A DNA stretch of 44,319 nt, from positions 1 through 44,319 of the forward strand of contig CAKQMS010000024.1 in NCBI GenBank assembly GCA_934254985.1, in the 5' to 3' direction. The notes beneath the pieces were generated by a model, which was not told where the DNA came from, searched no databases, and saw nothing but the letters and a program-made list of their open reading frames with translations. Position 1 is the stretch's first letter, and every line of letters begins with the position of its first letter. Positions 7,924 to 16,894 of this stretch are shown piece by piece. The DNA comes from an uncultured Prevotella sp. Its GTDB lineage: Bacteria; Bacteroidota; Bacteroidia; Bacteroidales; Bacteroidaceae. The translations under genes were made by a program, and so were the position numbers.

Positions 7924-9360
7924 TTATTTTGCTACAGCAGGTGCAATACGCAAGTTGCGTTTCTTAGGCATTGAAGAAGCTCTGTTGCTCTTGAATGGTC
8001 CTGTGTATGTAGCCTTAATAGAACATCCTTTATCGGTGATGAAATCGGTAGCGATGGTGTAGTCGCCAGTTGTGCTGTTCTTGCTGATAGTAACCGAACC
8101 TCCATTTACGAAGCCGAATGTAGCCATCTGGGTTGGAGCCACATTGTATTCATAACGTGTACCGAAAGATCCAGATACGCCACCACCATAGTTCTTATAG
8201 TAACCCTCCTGTACAGTTCCGTTTGCACCATCCTTTGTTACTTTGAATGTGCCAAGGCGTGGTAAACCTTTACCATCGTCAGCAAGGAAGATGGTTACAC
8301 GGTTGCGCTTGTACCATGATGCACCCTCGGCTGAAGGATCACCGCCGTCCATAATCTCGAAGCATACACCATCGAGGTCGTAAGGTACGAGATAGTCGCA
8401 AGTGAATGTGAGATCCTTGTTGAGGTTAGGACCTGTGTAGCCCTTGAATGACTTATCCCTGTAAGTAACTTCGCCTGTATATGTGAGTTCAACGAGTTCG
8501 CCATCTTCTTGCTTGATAAGAGCATTTACAGTGTATGTGCCGTCTGTATTCTTCTCAATAGTAAGAGATGCGTCGTCATACTTAATGGTCTTGCTATCAT
8601 AGGTATCCTTTGAATATTCGTAATTAGAATACTCCAACATCAAGCTCTCAGAATATTCCATACACATGTCGATAGGGTTGTCGCCTTTATAATATGTATA
8701 TGTACCTGGCTGAGGCATTGGTTCACCGGTGCCGTCAGCTGTCTTGCAGTAGATACTGAAGTTGTAGATTCTACCATTACCTTTTGGATATACGCCCAAG
8801 TGAAGACAGTCGCCCATACGGATAACGAAGTTTTGGTAACCGTTCATGTAAGTATCTGCCCAGTAGTCTACGTCGAAGAATGTAGAAGCTCTGTTCTCAT
8901 ACTGTGAAGAAATGGTTTTGATATTCTTCTTTGAAAGTACTGTAGACAATCCGTACTTATCTATAGGCAATGCTAAGATATAATAATCAATTCCAGATCT
9001 TAGGTTTGTGAACTCATATTCTTTGCTCTCTGTGAGCTTTGCTGCAGGATGTGCCTGTACATACTGTGTAAGGTCAGAGTGCTCGGCTGTTACAGCGGCT
9101 ACATAATAATAGCTACAGTTGTCAGGCATAGTGAAGCTTACCTTGCAACTGTTTTCTGTGGTCTCCTTTACAGTGATGCCAACTTCCTTATTTTCAACAT
9201 AGTCGAAAGTGATGTCGTCAAGCTCCTCCACCGAGTAAGTCTTTAATACCTTGTCGCCCTTGTGGAAGACCATTCTATTAGGATTGCGCTCCTGTGCAGA
9301 AACTGCCATGTTACACAAGAATAGTGCAATAAATGTAATGATATAATAACGTGTTTTCAT
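7924..9360 (-). CDS. Secreted hypothetical protein, third gene of surface-protein operon
   Basis: A 478-aa protein with a clear signal peptide ending at VSAQ, around residue 22. The mature part starts with a short segment resembling the N-termini of many Prevotella exported proteins (a VFHKGDKV...YSVEELDDITF pattern). A fibronectin-like segment follows (about 60-150), then two beta-rich stretches of similar style (about 165-310 and 320-460) that may be an internal duplication. It ends in a basic Pro/Arg-rich tail, not a type IX sorting domain. It lies 17 bp downstream of the gene at 9378. Function not recognised. Confidence 0.75.
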   Translation of the reverse strand: MKTRYYIITFIALFLCNMAVSAQERNPNRMVFHKGDKVLKTYSVEELDDITFDYVENKEVGITVKETTENSCKVSFTMPDNCSYYYVAAVTAEHSDLTQYVQAHPAAKLTESKEYEFTNLRSGIDYYILALPIDKYGLSTVLSKKNIKTISSQYENRASTFFDVDYWADTYMNGYQNFVIRMGDCLHLGVYPKGNGRIYNFSIYCKTADGTGEPMPQPGTYTYYKGDNPIDMCMEYSESLMLEYSNYEYSKDTYDSKTIKYDDASLTIEKNTDGTYTVNALIKQEDGELVELTYTGEVTYRDKSFKGYTGPNLNKDLTFTCDYLVPYDLDGVCFEIMDGGDPSAEGASWYKRNRVTIFLADDGKGLPRLGTFKVTKDGANGTVQEGYYKNYGGGVSGSFGTRYEYNVAPTQMATFGFVNGGSVTISKNSTTGDYTIATDFITDKGCSIKATYTGPFKSNRASSMPKKRNLRIAPAVAK

Positions 9361-9377
9361 TTCTCGTTGTATTTTTT

Positions 9378-9857
9378 TTATTTTACTATAAATTTCATTG
9401 AATAACCCTTGATTTTCATGATATACATGCCTTTAGACAGGTGGCTTACGTTTATCTGTCCGCCGTTCCATGCTTTGATAGAGCCATGCATGTTTCCGCT
9501 AATGTCATAGAATGCAACATCGGCACAACCTTCTGTCCATCCGTTAACATTAATAACTCCATCCCTGTATACCACGGAAAGTCGCTCTGTTGTAACGTTC
9601 TCAACACCAGTAGGGTCGCCGTTAAACATAAGCTTGAAAAGGTTGGAATACGATTCTTTGCTCTCATTGTCGTTACGGTCGATGAGGCTTAACTCAGACT
9701 CGTGGAATACAATCTTCTTCAAATTGCTAATGTTGTAGCTCTTTGTACTCCAGTCTTTTGAAACGACCCACACTTGTGAGTCGTCAGGGGATGCAGCATG
9801 TGCACCTAAAGTCATGGTGCACAATGCTAATCCTGCTAATAAATTCTGTTTAATCAT
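9378..9857 (-). CDS. Small secreted protein with type IX-like C-terminal sorting tail
   Basis: A 159-aa protein with a signal peptide to about residue 21 (GAHAA). The first half contains SYNISNLKKIVFHES, like the 'YSVEELDDITF' segment of the next gene, so the two share an N-terminal module. The last 80 residues have the shape of a Por/type IX C-terminal domain, with VAFYDISGN and a final LSKGMYIMKIKG...KFIVK. It would be exported to the periplasm and then possibly moved to the surface. It is the middle gene of three, 7 bp after the gene at 9865. Confidence 0.75.
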   Translation of the reverse strand: MIKQNLLAGLALCTMTLGAHAASPDDSQVWVVSKDWSTKSYNISNLKKIVFHESELSLIDRNDNESKESYSNLFKLMFNGDPTGVENVTTERLSVVYRDGVINVNGWTEGCADVAFYDISGNMHGSIKAWNGGQINVSHLSKGMYIMKIKGYSMKFIVK

Positions 9858-9864
9858 ATATTTT

Positions 9865-11706
9865 TTAACGTATTATTTTCTTGCCATTGATGATATAGAT
9901 GCCTTTAGCTAATCCGACAATCTGACTGCGTGTAGCATTCTTTATTACCAAAACTCCGTCTGTAGTGTATACGTTGTTAGCCTTATTTTCAGAACCTGTT
10001 ACGCTCTTAATGCCCGATGCAACGCCTAACTCAACCTTGATGTCGCTATCAGCAGTAATGATAACCTTGTAGGTTCCGTCTTCCTGTGGAGTTACAGCTG
10101 TACCATTCATGGTAAATGACTTTACGCTAGACTTATCTGATACGCTGAACGACAATTCTGTATCCTCAAGACATGGAATTGGATTGGTGAAATCAGTCAC
10201 TTCCTTTATCTGATCCTTTACTGCAGTGAGTTCCTTAGCATCGCCCTCTACTGTGACTGTAGCCTTTGCTATGGCAGGTGTCTTTGTGAAGAAGAACTTC
10301 ACCACGTCGTTATCCTCTACGTTGAGAGTATATGATGTTGCACCCGTATACTGAGGTTCCACGAGTACGTCGTTTTTGTATACATTCAGTGTTGATGTGC
10401 CATAGAATGAAGAACTGAATGGAAGATCGCCATCATAGAATGGTATAAGGTTGTAGCCTGTTGCCAAATTTATTGTGGTGTAGTCCTTGCGCATGAAACG
10501 CATGTATGAAGGTACTGAAGCGTCTTCTACGTAAACTACGGCATTTTTGTCGCGAACCAGTTCTGCAGTCTTAACAGTTACGTTCATAGCGTCTGTTACC
10601 TTTACGTTTACCTCGCTATTGCCGTCTCGCTCTACAAAATCAGTTGTACCGTCGCTTACGCTGACGAGAGTGTAACCATCGTTTGCCTTTATGGCGATGA
10701 CAGGTGTTGATTCAGGCACCTCGATAGTGTTCTTGCCTGTTGTTACTTCCACGCTGTTGCCATAATAAGAATAGCCTTTGTATACTGTTACGTGTGAAGC
10801 GTCGTCAATATCCAAAACGGCGCTTAGATTGCCATATTTGTGAGCTACGATGTCAACGTTTGTTGGACCTGTCACCATAAAGCTATAGCTTCCGTAGAAA
10901 TCTACATCGCTATCGTTTACCTTGAACGATTCTAATGCATAGTCGTTAGTGTTGCCTGTTATCGAAACTTGCGAACCAGCCTTTACGGTGAAGTTATCGT
11001 CCATGAAATTCTTAACTTCTACACCATTTACCTGTACCTTAGTGATAAAGCCTTCAGCCTTCTCGCTGAGGTTGAATTTCACGCTGTAGTCCTCGTCAGG
11101 GTAGTTGGCTTGAATTTCAATCTTGTCACCATTTACAACGTCGATTCTGTAGGTGCCATACTGTGGAGATACAGGCTCTGAGTTCTTCTTTACGCTGTAA
11201 AGTGATACAGAGTTGTCCTTTGCTGAAATGGCGAAAGTAGACTCTACTTCAGGAACGAACTTAACGTCATTCTCGCCATCTTTGAGAGCATAAGTGGTGT
11301 ATGTGCCCGAAAAGCCGAGAGTAACTTTAGAGGCGTCGTCGACAGTTACTTTGCATGATGCTGTACGAACATCGTCGAGTGGGCAAGTTGTCACAATCCA
11401 TTTAGCATCTGTATGGGTAGCTTCATCAAGACCAATCATGCAGCTTGTTAGCGAGCTGATGGTTTCGGCAGTAGTGCCGTTCATCACCGACTTCAACACA
11501 TAGCCTGTGTTTGCCGAGAAATAGAGACGGTCGCCAGTCTTAACATCCAGCACATTGTCACCATCGGTCAATGTCTGCTTAGATGAGCCCAAATACAGTG
11601 ATACTCTTGATGCATCGTCAACATTCACTGTAATGTTGAAGGCATTAGCTTTTAACGATGCAATGATCACAAACAAAATGATCAGAACGAAGTAATTTTT
11701 CTTCAT
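9865..11706 (-). CDS. Secreted repeat protein with DDAS-V beta-repeats
   Basis: A 613-aa protein with a signal peptide ending near residue 22 (LKANA). It contains about six diverged repeats of roughly 80-100 residues. Four of them open with the same strand: VNVDDASRVSL (about 27), VTVDDASKVTL (about 118), LDIDDASHVTV (about 297) and VYVEDASVPSY (about 388). Each is followed by a segment ending in FxxxxG-V-SV-NG, as in bacterial Ig-like or internalin-type modules. The C-terminus (LAKGIYIINGKKIIR) is a type IX-like sorting tail. It is the first gene of the operon 9865-9378-7924. The likely role is as a surface or matrix protein; ligand unknown. A -7-like TATATTTG at 11878-11885 (minus strand) has no clear -33 box. 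Confidence 0.8.
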   Translation of the reverse strand: MKKNYFVLIILFVIIASLKANAFNITVNVDDASRVSLYLGSSKQTLTDGDNVLDVKTGDRLYFSANTGYVLKSVMNGTTAETISSLTSCMIGLDEATHTDAKWIVTTCPLDDVRTASCKVTVDDASKVTLGFSGTYTTYALKDGENDVKFVPEVESTFAISAKDNSVSLYSVKKNSEPVSPQYGTYRIDVVNGDKIEIQANYPDEDYSVKFNLSEKAEGFITKVQVNGVEVKNFMDDNFTVKAGSQVSITGNTNDYALESFKVNDSDVDFYGSYSFMVTGPTNVDIVAHKYGNLSAVLDIDDASHVTVYKGYSYYGNSVEVTTGKNTIEVPESTPVIAIKANDGYTLVSVSDGTTDFVERDGNSEVNVKVTDAMNVTVKTAELVRDKNAVVYVEDASVPSYMRFMRKDYTTINLATGYNLIPFYDGDLPFSSSFYGTSTLNVYKNDVLVEPQYTGATSYTLNVEDNDVVKFFFTKTPAIAKATVTVEGDAKELTAVKDQIKEVTDFTNPIPCLEDTELSFSVSDKSSVKSFTMNGTAVTPQEDGTYKVIITADSDIKVELGVASGIKSVTGSENKANNVYTTDGVLVIKNATRSQIVGLAKGIYIINGKKIIR

Positions 11707-12086
11707 ACTTAAACGAATAAATTATAATAATAGGGATAAAAAATACAAAACGAAAAATATTATCGTGTTTCAATTGATGAAATGGCGATAAGTATAGAAA
11801 TATTCATAAGTTACTATATATAATGTGTTGTGTATATTTTTAGAAGTGATATGTAAGCTAATCATAACTTTATGTTGCAAATATACGTATTATATTTTAA
11901 AACTATATACAAAAGAGCGAAAAAATGCATAATATTTTCATTTGTGTGTATTAAAGAGTGGTTTTGGTGTCACTTTGATATCTATATTATTTGTGATATT
12001 ATAAAAAAACGTCAATTATACGAGTCTGAAAGTTTGACTTGTATAATTGACGTTGTTTTTATTGTTGCTAACTTGTGGTTTGTATC
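11707..12086. other. 380-bp intergenic region without gene
   Basis: Very AT-rich. It contains the candidate -7 box TATATTTG (11878-11885, minus strand) for the secreted-protein operon, and the terminator at 12008-12054. No convincing reading frame was found. The plus-strand frame at 11872-12090 runs through the terminator and has no coding character. Confidence 0.6.
12008..12054 (-). terminator. Terminator of uvrA-nuclease transcript
   Basis: An inverted repeat of about 19 bp with one G-T pair (outer arms AACGTCAATTATAC / GTATAATTGACGTT), followed by T-runs on both strands. It is located 33 bp after the stop codon of the nuclease gene. Confidence 0.8.
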
Positions 12087-12932
12087 TTAGTTAGCATTCC
12101 ATTCTTTTAAAGAAAATGAGCTTTCAACTTTGTTTTCTGTTTCATCGTCGAGTTGATGGAAAAAGTCTATGCCTGTGAGTTCTTCAAGGTCGTCTACCGA
12201 CATGGCGGCATGTTGCATAGATTGTCGCTGGTCTGAGTTGTCGTAATAGAAGCCAATGGCTTTTTCGTTGCCTTTGCGCAGCGACAGCACAGCTTTGAAG
12301 AATCCTTCAGGAACATCTATGGCGTGGTTGATACCTATACGCTCGTGTTTTGTGCCTTTGTATACTGGGCCACATATTATATATATAGTGTCCTCGGTAG
12401 TAGCCCATTGTCTGCATGCCTCTTCGAGTTTTTTCCATGAGCCATTGTTTAGTGCATGCTCCTGTGGACACATGTTTGACATATAGAAACAATCGTGCAT
12501 AGCAGCTTCGCTCCATTTCATATCGCCAGCAGGACACATATGACCACGATCATATCCGCTACCTTTGTAGTCGAAATAGTCTACACGATAGAGTTGTGAT
12601 ATTTTGGGGTCAGCCCAAAACTTTCTGCAACGCTCAACAGTACCCTCTGTCTTTTCCTTTGTCAGCATCCATGCCGACCAGTTGGGAGTGTTATGGTCTT
12701 TGTTGTATGATAAGGTGTAGCCAGTATGCTCCACTATCTGTTCTTGGCGATTGGTGAGTGGAGCAGGAAGTTCGTAGCTTATAGTGCTGTTGACTTTTGA
12801 ACTCTTGGAGCCTTTGGCAGATGTGCTGACATTATTCTGAATATCTTTTTCGTCAGCACTATCCTTGCTATTTATAGAACTGATGCCATAAGCCACAAGG
12901 GCAAGCAATAATAGCAATATGCTTTTCTTCAT
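12087..12932 (-). CDS. Secreted DNA/RNA non-specific endonuclease (NUC1 family)
   Basis: A 281-aa protein of the beta-beta-alpha-metal sugar-nonspecific nuclease family (Pfam PF01223). The catalytic motif YDRGHMCPAGD is at about 127-137, with the general-base His at 131. The metal-binding Asn region NNGSWKKLE is at about 162-170. An N-terminal hydrophobic segment (residues 1-20) acts as a signal peptide or anchor, followed by a low-complexity Ser/Lys linker. It cuts DNA and RNA without sequence preference, probably outside the cytoplasm for nucleotide scavenging. The start lies 23 bp after the uvrA stop codon with no room for a separate promoter, so both are probably on one transcript. Confidence 0.88.
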   Translation of the reverse strand: MKKSILLLLLALVAYGISSINSKDSADEKDIQNNVSTSAKGSKSSKVNSTISYELPAPLTNRQEQIVEHTGYTLSYNKDHNTPNWSAWMLTKEKTEGTVERCRKFWADPKISQLYRVDYFDYKGSGYDRGHMCPAGDMKWSEAAMHDCFYMSNMCPQEHALNNGSWKKLEEACRQWATTEDTIYIICGPVYKGTKHERIGINHAIDVPEGFFKAVLSLRKGNEKAIGFYYDNSDQRQSMQHAAMSVDDLEELTGIDFFHQLDDETENKVESSFSLKEWNAN

Positions 12933-12955
12933 TTTTATTGTTGGGTATTAGAAGA

Positions 12956-15793
12956 TTACATGTTTAGTTCATCTTTGAGATATCGACCGGTGATGCTATC
13001 TTTGCATTTAGCGCATTCTTCAGGTGTGCCAGCAAAGACGATGTTGCCACCCTTGTTGCCACCTTCTGGTCCGAGGTCGATTATCCAGTCCGCACATTTT
13101 ATGACCTCCATATTGTGTTCTATGACAACGATCGAATGACCGCGCTCAAGAAGAGCGTTGAAAGCCTTCATGAGTTTGGATATGTCGTGGAAGTGTAGAC
13201 CCGTGGTAGGCTCGTCGAAGATGAATAGAGTAGGCGACTGCTTCTCTTGTCCAATGAAGTAGGCGAGTTTTACACGTTGGTTTTCACCACCCGACATTGT
13301 AGAAGAGTTTTGTCCCAACTTGATGTAGCCAAGACCAACATCCTCAAGAGGTTTTAGACGGTCGATGATAGCTCGATTGTTGCTACCACGCTTTTTAGCA
13401 TCATCATTATCAAAGAAGGTGATGGCTTCGCTAACAGTCATATTCAGCACGTCGTTGATATTCTTGTCGCGATACCTAACGTCAAGAACATCGTGCTTGA
13501 ATCTTTGACCATGACAAGCGTCACATTCCAAAACGATGTCTGCCATGAATTGCATTTCAACAGTAATGGTGCCAGCACCCTTACATTCTTCACATCGTCC
13601 ACCTTCGGTATTGAAAGAGAAAAACTGCGGTGTGAATCCAAGCTGCTTAGCCAATGGCTGTTCGGCAAACAGGGCACGAATATAGTCGTATGCTTTGACA
13701 TAAGTAGCAGGATTAGAGCGTGAACTCTTGCCGATAGGATTTTGGTCTACAAATTCTACGTGAGAAATCTTTTTGTAGTCGCCCTCCATGCCTAAGTATT
13801 CGCCTGGAATGTCAGCCACTTCGTCGAGCTTGCGTTTAAGAGCAGGGTAGAGAATACCCTTTATTAATGACGATTTGCCAGAACCTGATACACCTGTGAC
13901 AACAGTTAGAATGTTGAGCGGAATCTTAGCATCTACACCCTTGAGATTGTTCATTCGGCAACCTTTGAGCGTGAGACTCATGTTCCAACTACGTCGAGAA
14001 GCAGGAACAGAAATCTGCTCTTTGCCCGTGAGATAGTCTACGGTATGGCTTCTGTTGTCAGCTCTTACTGCGTCGCCTGGTTTTGGAGGCACACCTTGGT
14101 ATACAATCTCACCACCATGTGTGCCTGCATCGGGACCAACATCAATAATTTGGTCGGCAGCATTCATGATGTCTTTGTCGTGTTCTACCACTACAACTGT
14201 GTTGCCAAGAGCTTGCAACTCTTTAAGAACCTTGATGAGTCGGAATGAGTCGCGAGTATGAAGACCGATGCTTGGCTCATCGAGAATATACAGCGAACCT
14301 ACTAACGAACTTCCCAAAGAAGTAGTGAGGTTGATGCGCTGACTCTCGCCACCCGAAAGAGTATTGGAAGCTCTGTTTAGTGTGAGATATCCCAAGCCCA
14401 CTTCGTTGAGGAAATGCAAGCGATTCTTGATTTCTGTGAGCAGACGTTTGGCTATTGCAGCCTCATGCTCGGTTAAAGAAATGTTGTCGAACCATTGTTC
14501 AAGGTTTGATATAGGCATTTCTATTAAGTCGTTGATACATAAGCCATTTATCTTAACCCATGAAGCTTCTTTCTTTAACCTCGTACCATGACAATCTGGG
14601 CAGATAGTCTTGCCACGATAGCGACTCATCATTACACGATATTGTATCTTGTACATATTGTCTTTCACCATCTGGAAGAAAGAATCGATACATGCTCTTT
14701 CGTTTAAAGGCAAATGCTTCTGACATGGCAGACCATGCCAAAGCATATCCTTTTCTTTGCGACTCAATTCAAAATAAGGCTTGAAGATAGGGAAGTTGTC
14801 GATGGCTGCTTTACGGCAAAACTCCGTATGCCACATCTTCATCTTTTCGCCATGCCAACATTGCACACACTCATCATATACGCTAAGCGAAGTGTTTGGT
14901 ATGACAAGCTTTTCGTCGATACCCATCACCATGCCGAACCCCTCGCATGTAGGACATGCACCCACAGGAGAATTAAATGAGAACATGTTGTCTGTAGGTT
15001 CCTCAAAAGTGATGCCGTCGGCTTCGAAGCGAGTAGAGAAATCGTAATTGATATTAGAAGGCATGAATGTCAGTCGGCAAGCACCATTGCCTTCAAACAT
15101 GGCTGTCTCGATAGAGTCGGTGAGGCGAGAAAGAAATTCCTTGCTGTCGTCTATCGACATGCGGTCGATGACGAGCCATGAGTCTTTTTCATTAGAATCC
15201 TTCGATGAATCATGGGTCTCGAGCAAGTCTTCTATGCGAACTACTTCGTTGTTGACAAGAATTCTGGAATATCCCTCCTTAATATATATATCAAGCTGTT
15301 GGTCGAAAGTGCGACCTTCGGCAGGCAATATTGGAGATAACACCATGAAGCGAGTGCCTACAGAATATTGCTTAGTGCAATTAATGATATCCTCTACATT
15401 ATTCTTGTTAACCTCTTGACCCGAAATTGGTGAGATTGTCTTACCTATGCGTGCAAATAGCAGACGAAGATACTCGTATATCTCGGTGCTTGTTCCAACT
15501 GTAGAGCGAGGATTGCGAGCTGTGACCTTTTGCTCGATGGCAATAGCTGGAGGCAATCCTTTTATGAAATCACATTCCGGTTTCTTAACCCTTCCCAAGA
15601 ACTGTCTGGCATAAGCAGAAAGAGATTCGACATATCTGCGTTGACCTTCGGCATAGAGAGTGTCGAAAGCCAATGAAGATTTGCCAGAACCGGAAACACC
15701 TGTCACGACGATAAATTCATTGCGCGGAATACTAAGATTAATACCTTTAAGGTTGTTAACTCGTGCTCCTTTTATCTCAATATTGTTGTCCAT
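12956..15793 (-). CDS. uvrA: Excinuclease ABC subunit A
   Basis: A 945-aa UvrA, the damage-recognition ATPase of nucleotide excision repair, working with UvrB. It has two ABC modules. Walker [13 protein letters not shown] is near residue 31 and [13 protein letters not shown] is near 640. Signature motifs LSGGESQRI and MSGGENQRV are present. Three zinc modules are visible: [14 protein letters not shown], and the C-terminal CEECKG...CDACHG finger that contacts DNA. The length is normal. The frame is open to 15862, but the promoter at 15860-15890 fixes the start at 15793, which begins [16 protein letters not shown] as in other Bacteroidetes UvrA proteins. Confidence 0.97.
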   Translation of the reverse strand: MDNNIEIKGARVNNLKGINLSIPRNEFIVVTGVSGSGKSSLAFDTLYAEGQRRYVESLSAYARQFLGRVKKPECDFIKGLPPAIAIEQKVTARNPRSTVGTSTEIYEYLRLLFARIGKTISPISGQEVNKNNVEDIINCTKQYSVGTRFMVLSPILPAEGRTFDQQLDIYIKEGYSRILVNNEVVRIEDLLETHDSSKDSNEKDSWLVIDRMSIDDSKEFLSRLTDSIETAMFEGNGACRLTFMPSNINYDFSTRFEADGITFEEPTDNMFSFNSPVGACPTCEGFGMVMGIDEKLVIPNTSLSVYDECVQCWHGEKMKMWHTEFCRKAAIDNFPIFKPYFELSRKEKDMLWHGLPCQKHLPLNERACIDSFFQMVKDNMYKIQYRVMMSRYRGKTICPDCHGTRLKKEASWVKINGLCINDLIEMPISNLEQWFDNISLTEHEAAIAKRLLTEIKNRLHFLNEVGLGYLTLNRASNTLSGGESQRINLTTSLGSSLVGSLYILDEPSIGLHTRDSFRLIKVLKELQALGNTVVVVEHDKDIMNAADQIIDVGPDAGTHGGEIVYQGVPPKPGDAVRADNRSHTVDYLTGKEQISVPASRRSWNMSLTLKGCRMNNLKGVDAKIPLNILTVVTGVSGSGKSSLIKGILYPALKRKLDEVADIPGEYLGMEGDYKKISHVEFVDQNPIGKSSRSNPATYVKAYDYIRALFAEQPLAKQLGFTPQFFSFNTEGGRCEECKGAGTITVEMQFMADIVLECDACHGQRFKHDVLDVRYRDKNINDVLNMTVSEAITFFDNDDAKKRGSNNRAIIDRLKPLEDVGLGYIKLGQNSSTMSGGENQRVKLAYFIGQEKQSPTLFIFDEPTTGLHFHDISKLMKAFNALLERGHSIVVIEHNMEVIKCADWIIDLGPEGGNKGGNIVFAGTPEECAKCKDSITGRYLKDELNM

Positions 15794-15859
15794 GTTTTGC
15801 TGTTGTTTGTTATACCAGACGTTGTTGGATAATGTGTTGGTTATTATTAAAATGTTCCA

Positions 15860-15890
15860 CAAAGTTAAGAATAAAAATCTAACTTACAAG
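15860..15890 (-). promoter_or_regulatory. Promoter of uvrA
   Basis: Minus strand: CTTG (3 of 4 matches to TTTG), 19 bp, TAACTTTG. It is divergent from the export-protein promoter 38 bp away. Confidence 0.6.
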
Positions 15891-15927
15891 CGAAATATAA
15901 AGAAAACAAAATAAATTTCTATAAACG

Positions 15928-15959
15928 CTTGCCAAATTCGGAATTTAGTATTAATTTTG
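15928..15959 (+). promoter_or_regulatory. Promoter of the polysaccharide export gene
   Basis: Plus strand: CTTG, 20 bp, TAATTTTG. It ends 30 bp before the ATG at 15989. Confidence 0.6.
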
Positions 15960-15988
15960 CAAAGATTTAAAGGCAACAATTACTAATT

Positions 15989-16792
15989 ATGAAGAAAAAC
16001 GTAATCTCATTTAGCATTTTCGCTTTAATGATACTTATGCTTGCAAGCTGTGCAGGCAGTAAGAAAGTGGCTTATTTCCAGAATGCCGTAGATGGTGTGG
16101 TTAAACAGTCAGAAGGCTTGTATGATGCGAAAATTATGCCTAAGGATATTCTTACTATTACAGTAAGTACAACAAATCCTGAAGCTGCAACTCCATTCAA
16201 TCTTACGATTTCTAATACTCTTAATGCAACAGGTCAGATGTATTCAGGTTCAGGCGTTCTTCAAACTTATCTTGTTGATAATAATGGAGAAATCGAATAT
16301 CCTGTTATTGGAAAAATTAAAGTTGCAGGTTTGACAAAGAATGAATGTCAAGAACTTGTGAAATCAAAGATAAAGGCTTTTCTTGCAGAAGACGAGGATC
16401 CTATCGTTACTGTTAGAATGTCGAGCTATCGTGTGACTATCATCGGTGAGGTTCGCAGCCCTGGTGTTATTCCTGTAGGAACTGAAAAGATGAGTATTCT
16501 TGAGGCGTTGGCTTCAGCTGGCGACTTGACTATTTATGGTAAGCGTGACAATGTGATGTTGATTCGTGAGGAGGCTAATGGACAGAAGACTGTTCATCGA
16601 CTTAACCTCAATGATGCCAACATTATCAGCTCGCCTTATTACTATTTGCAGCAGAACGATATTGTGTACGTAGAGCCTAACGGTGTTCAGGCTAAGAACT
16701 CTGCTATTGGTAGCTCTACCACCATTTGGTTCTCGTTTGTAGGTATCGTGACAAGTGTCGCTTCTTTGTTGGTTAACATTTTACGTGATTAA
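15989..16792 (+). CDS. Wza-type polysaccharide biosynthesis/export lipoprotein
   Basis: A 267-aa outer-membrane auxiliary-type protein. The signal peptide ends in the lipobox LASC, with Cys21 as the lipidation site. A Poly_export domain follows (about 40-135, with YDAKIMPKDILTITV). A SLBB domain comes next (about 140-225, with GEVRSPGVIPVGTEKMSILEA). The C-terminal hydrophobic helix (about 243-263) is typical of Bacteroidetes members. Such proteins form the outer-membrane channel for capsule or exopolysaccharide. The usual partner, a Wzc-type chain-length tyrosine kinase, is not adjacent. The next gene, glmS, supplies glucosamine-6-phosphate, but a terminator separates them. Confidence 0.88.
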   Translation: MKKNVISFSIFALMILMLASCAGSKKVAYFQNAVDGVVKQSEGLYDAKIMPKDILTITVSTTNPEAATPFNLTISNTLNATGQMYSGSGVLQTYLVDNNGEIEYPVIGKIKVAGLTKNECQELVKSKIKAFLAEDEDPIVTVRMSSYRVTIIGEVRSPGVIPVGTEKMSILEALASAGDLTIYGKRDNVMLIREEANGQKTVHRLNLNDANIISSPYYYLQQNDIVYVEPNGVQAKNSAIGSSTTIWFSFVGIVTSVASLLVNILRD

Positions 16793-16810
16793 TTAATATA
16801 ATATGAAAAT

Positions 16811-16868
16811 AAAAAATTGAAAGATCTTAGTCGTCAAGCAATTGATGGTTGGTCTTTCAATTTTTTTT
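16811..16868 (+). terminator. Terminator after the polysaccharide export gene
   Basis: Outer arms AATTGAAAGATC and GGTCTTTCAATT pair (with G-U) around a loop of about 23 nt and are followed by eight T on the plus strand. It ends 27 bp before glmS, where no standard promoter is obvious. Confidence 0.65.
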
Positions 16869-16894
16869 AATACACAAATACAAATTAAAAAAAT

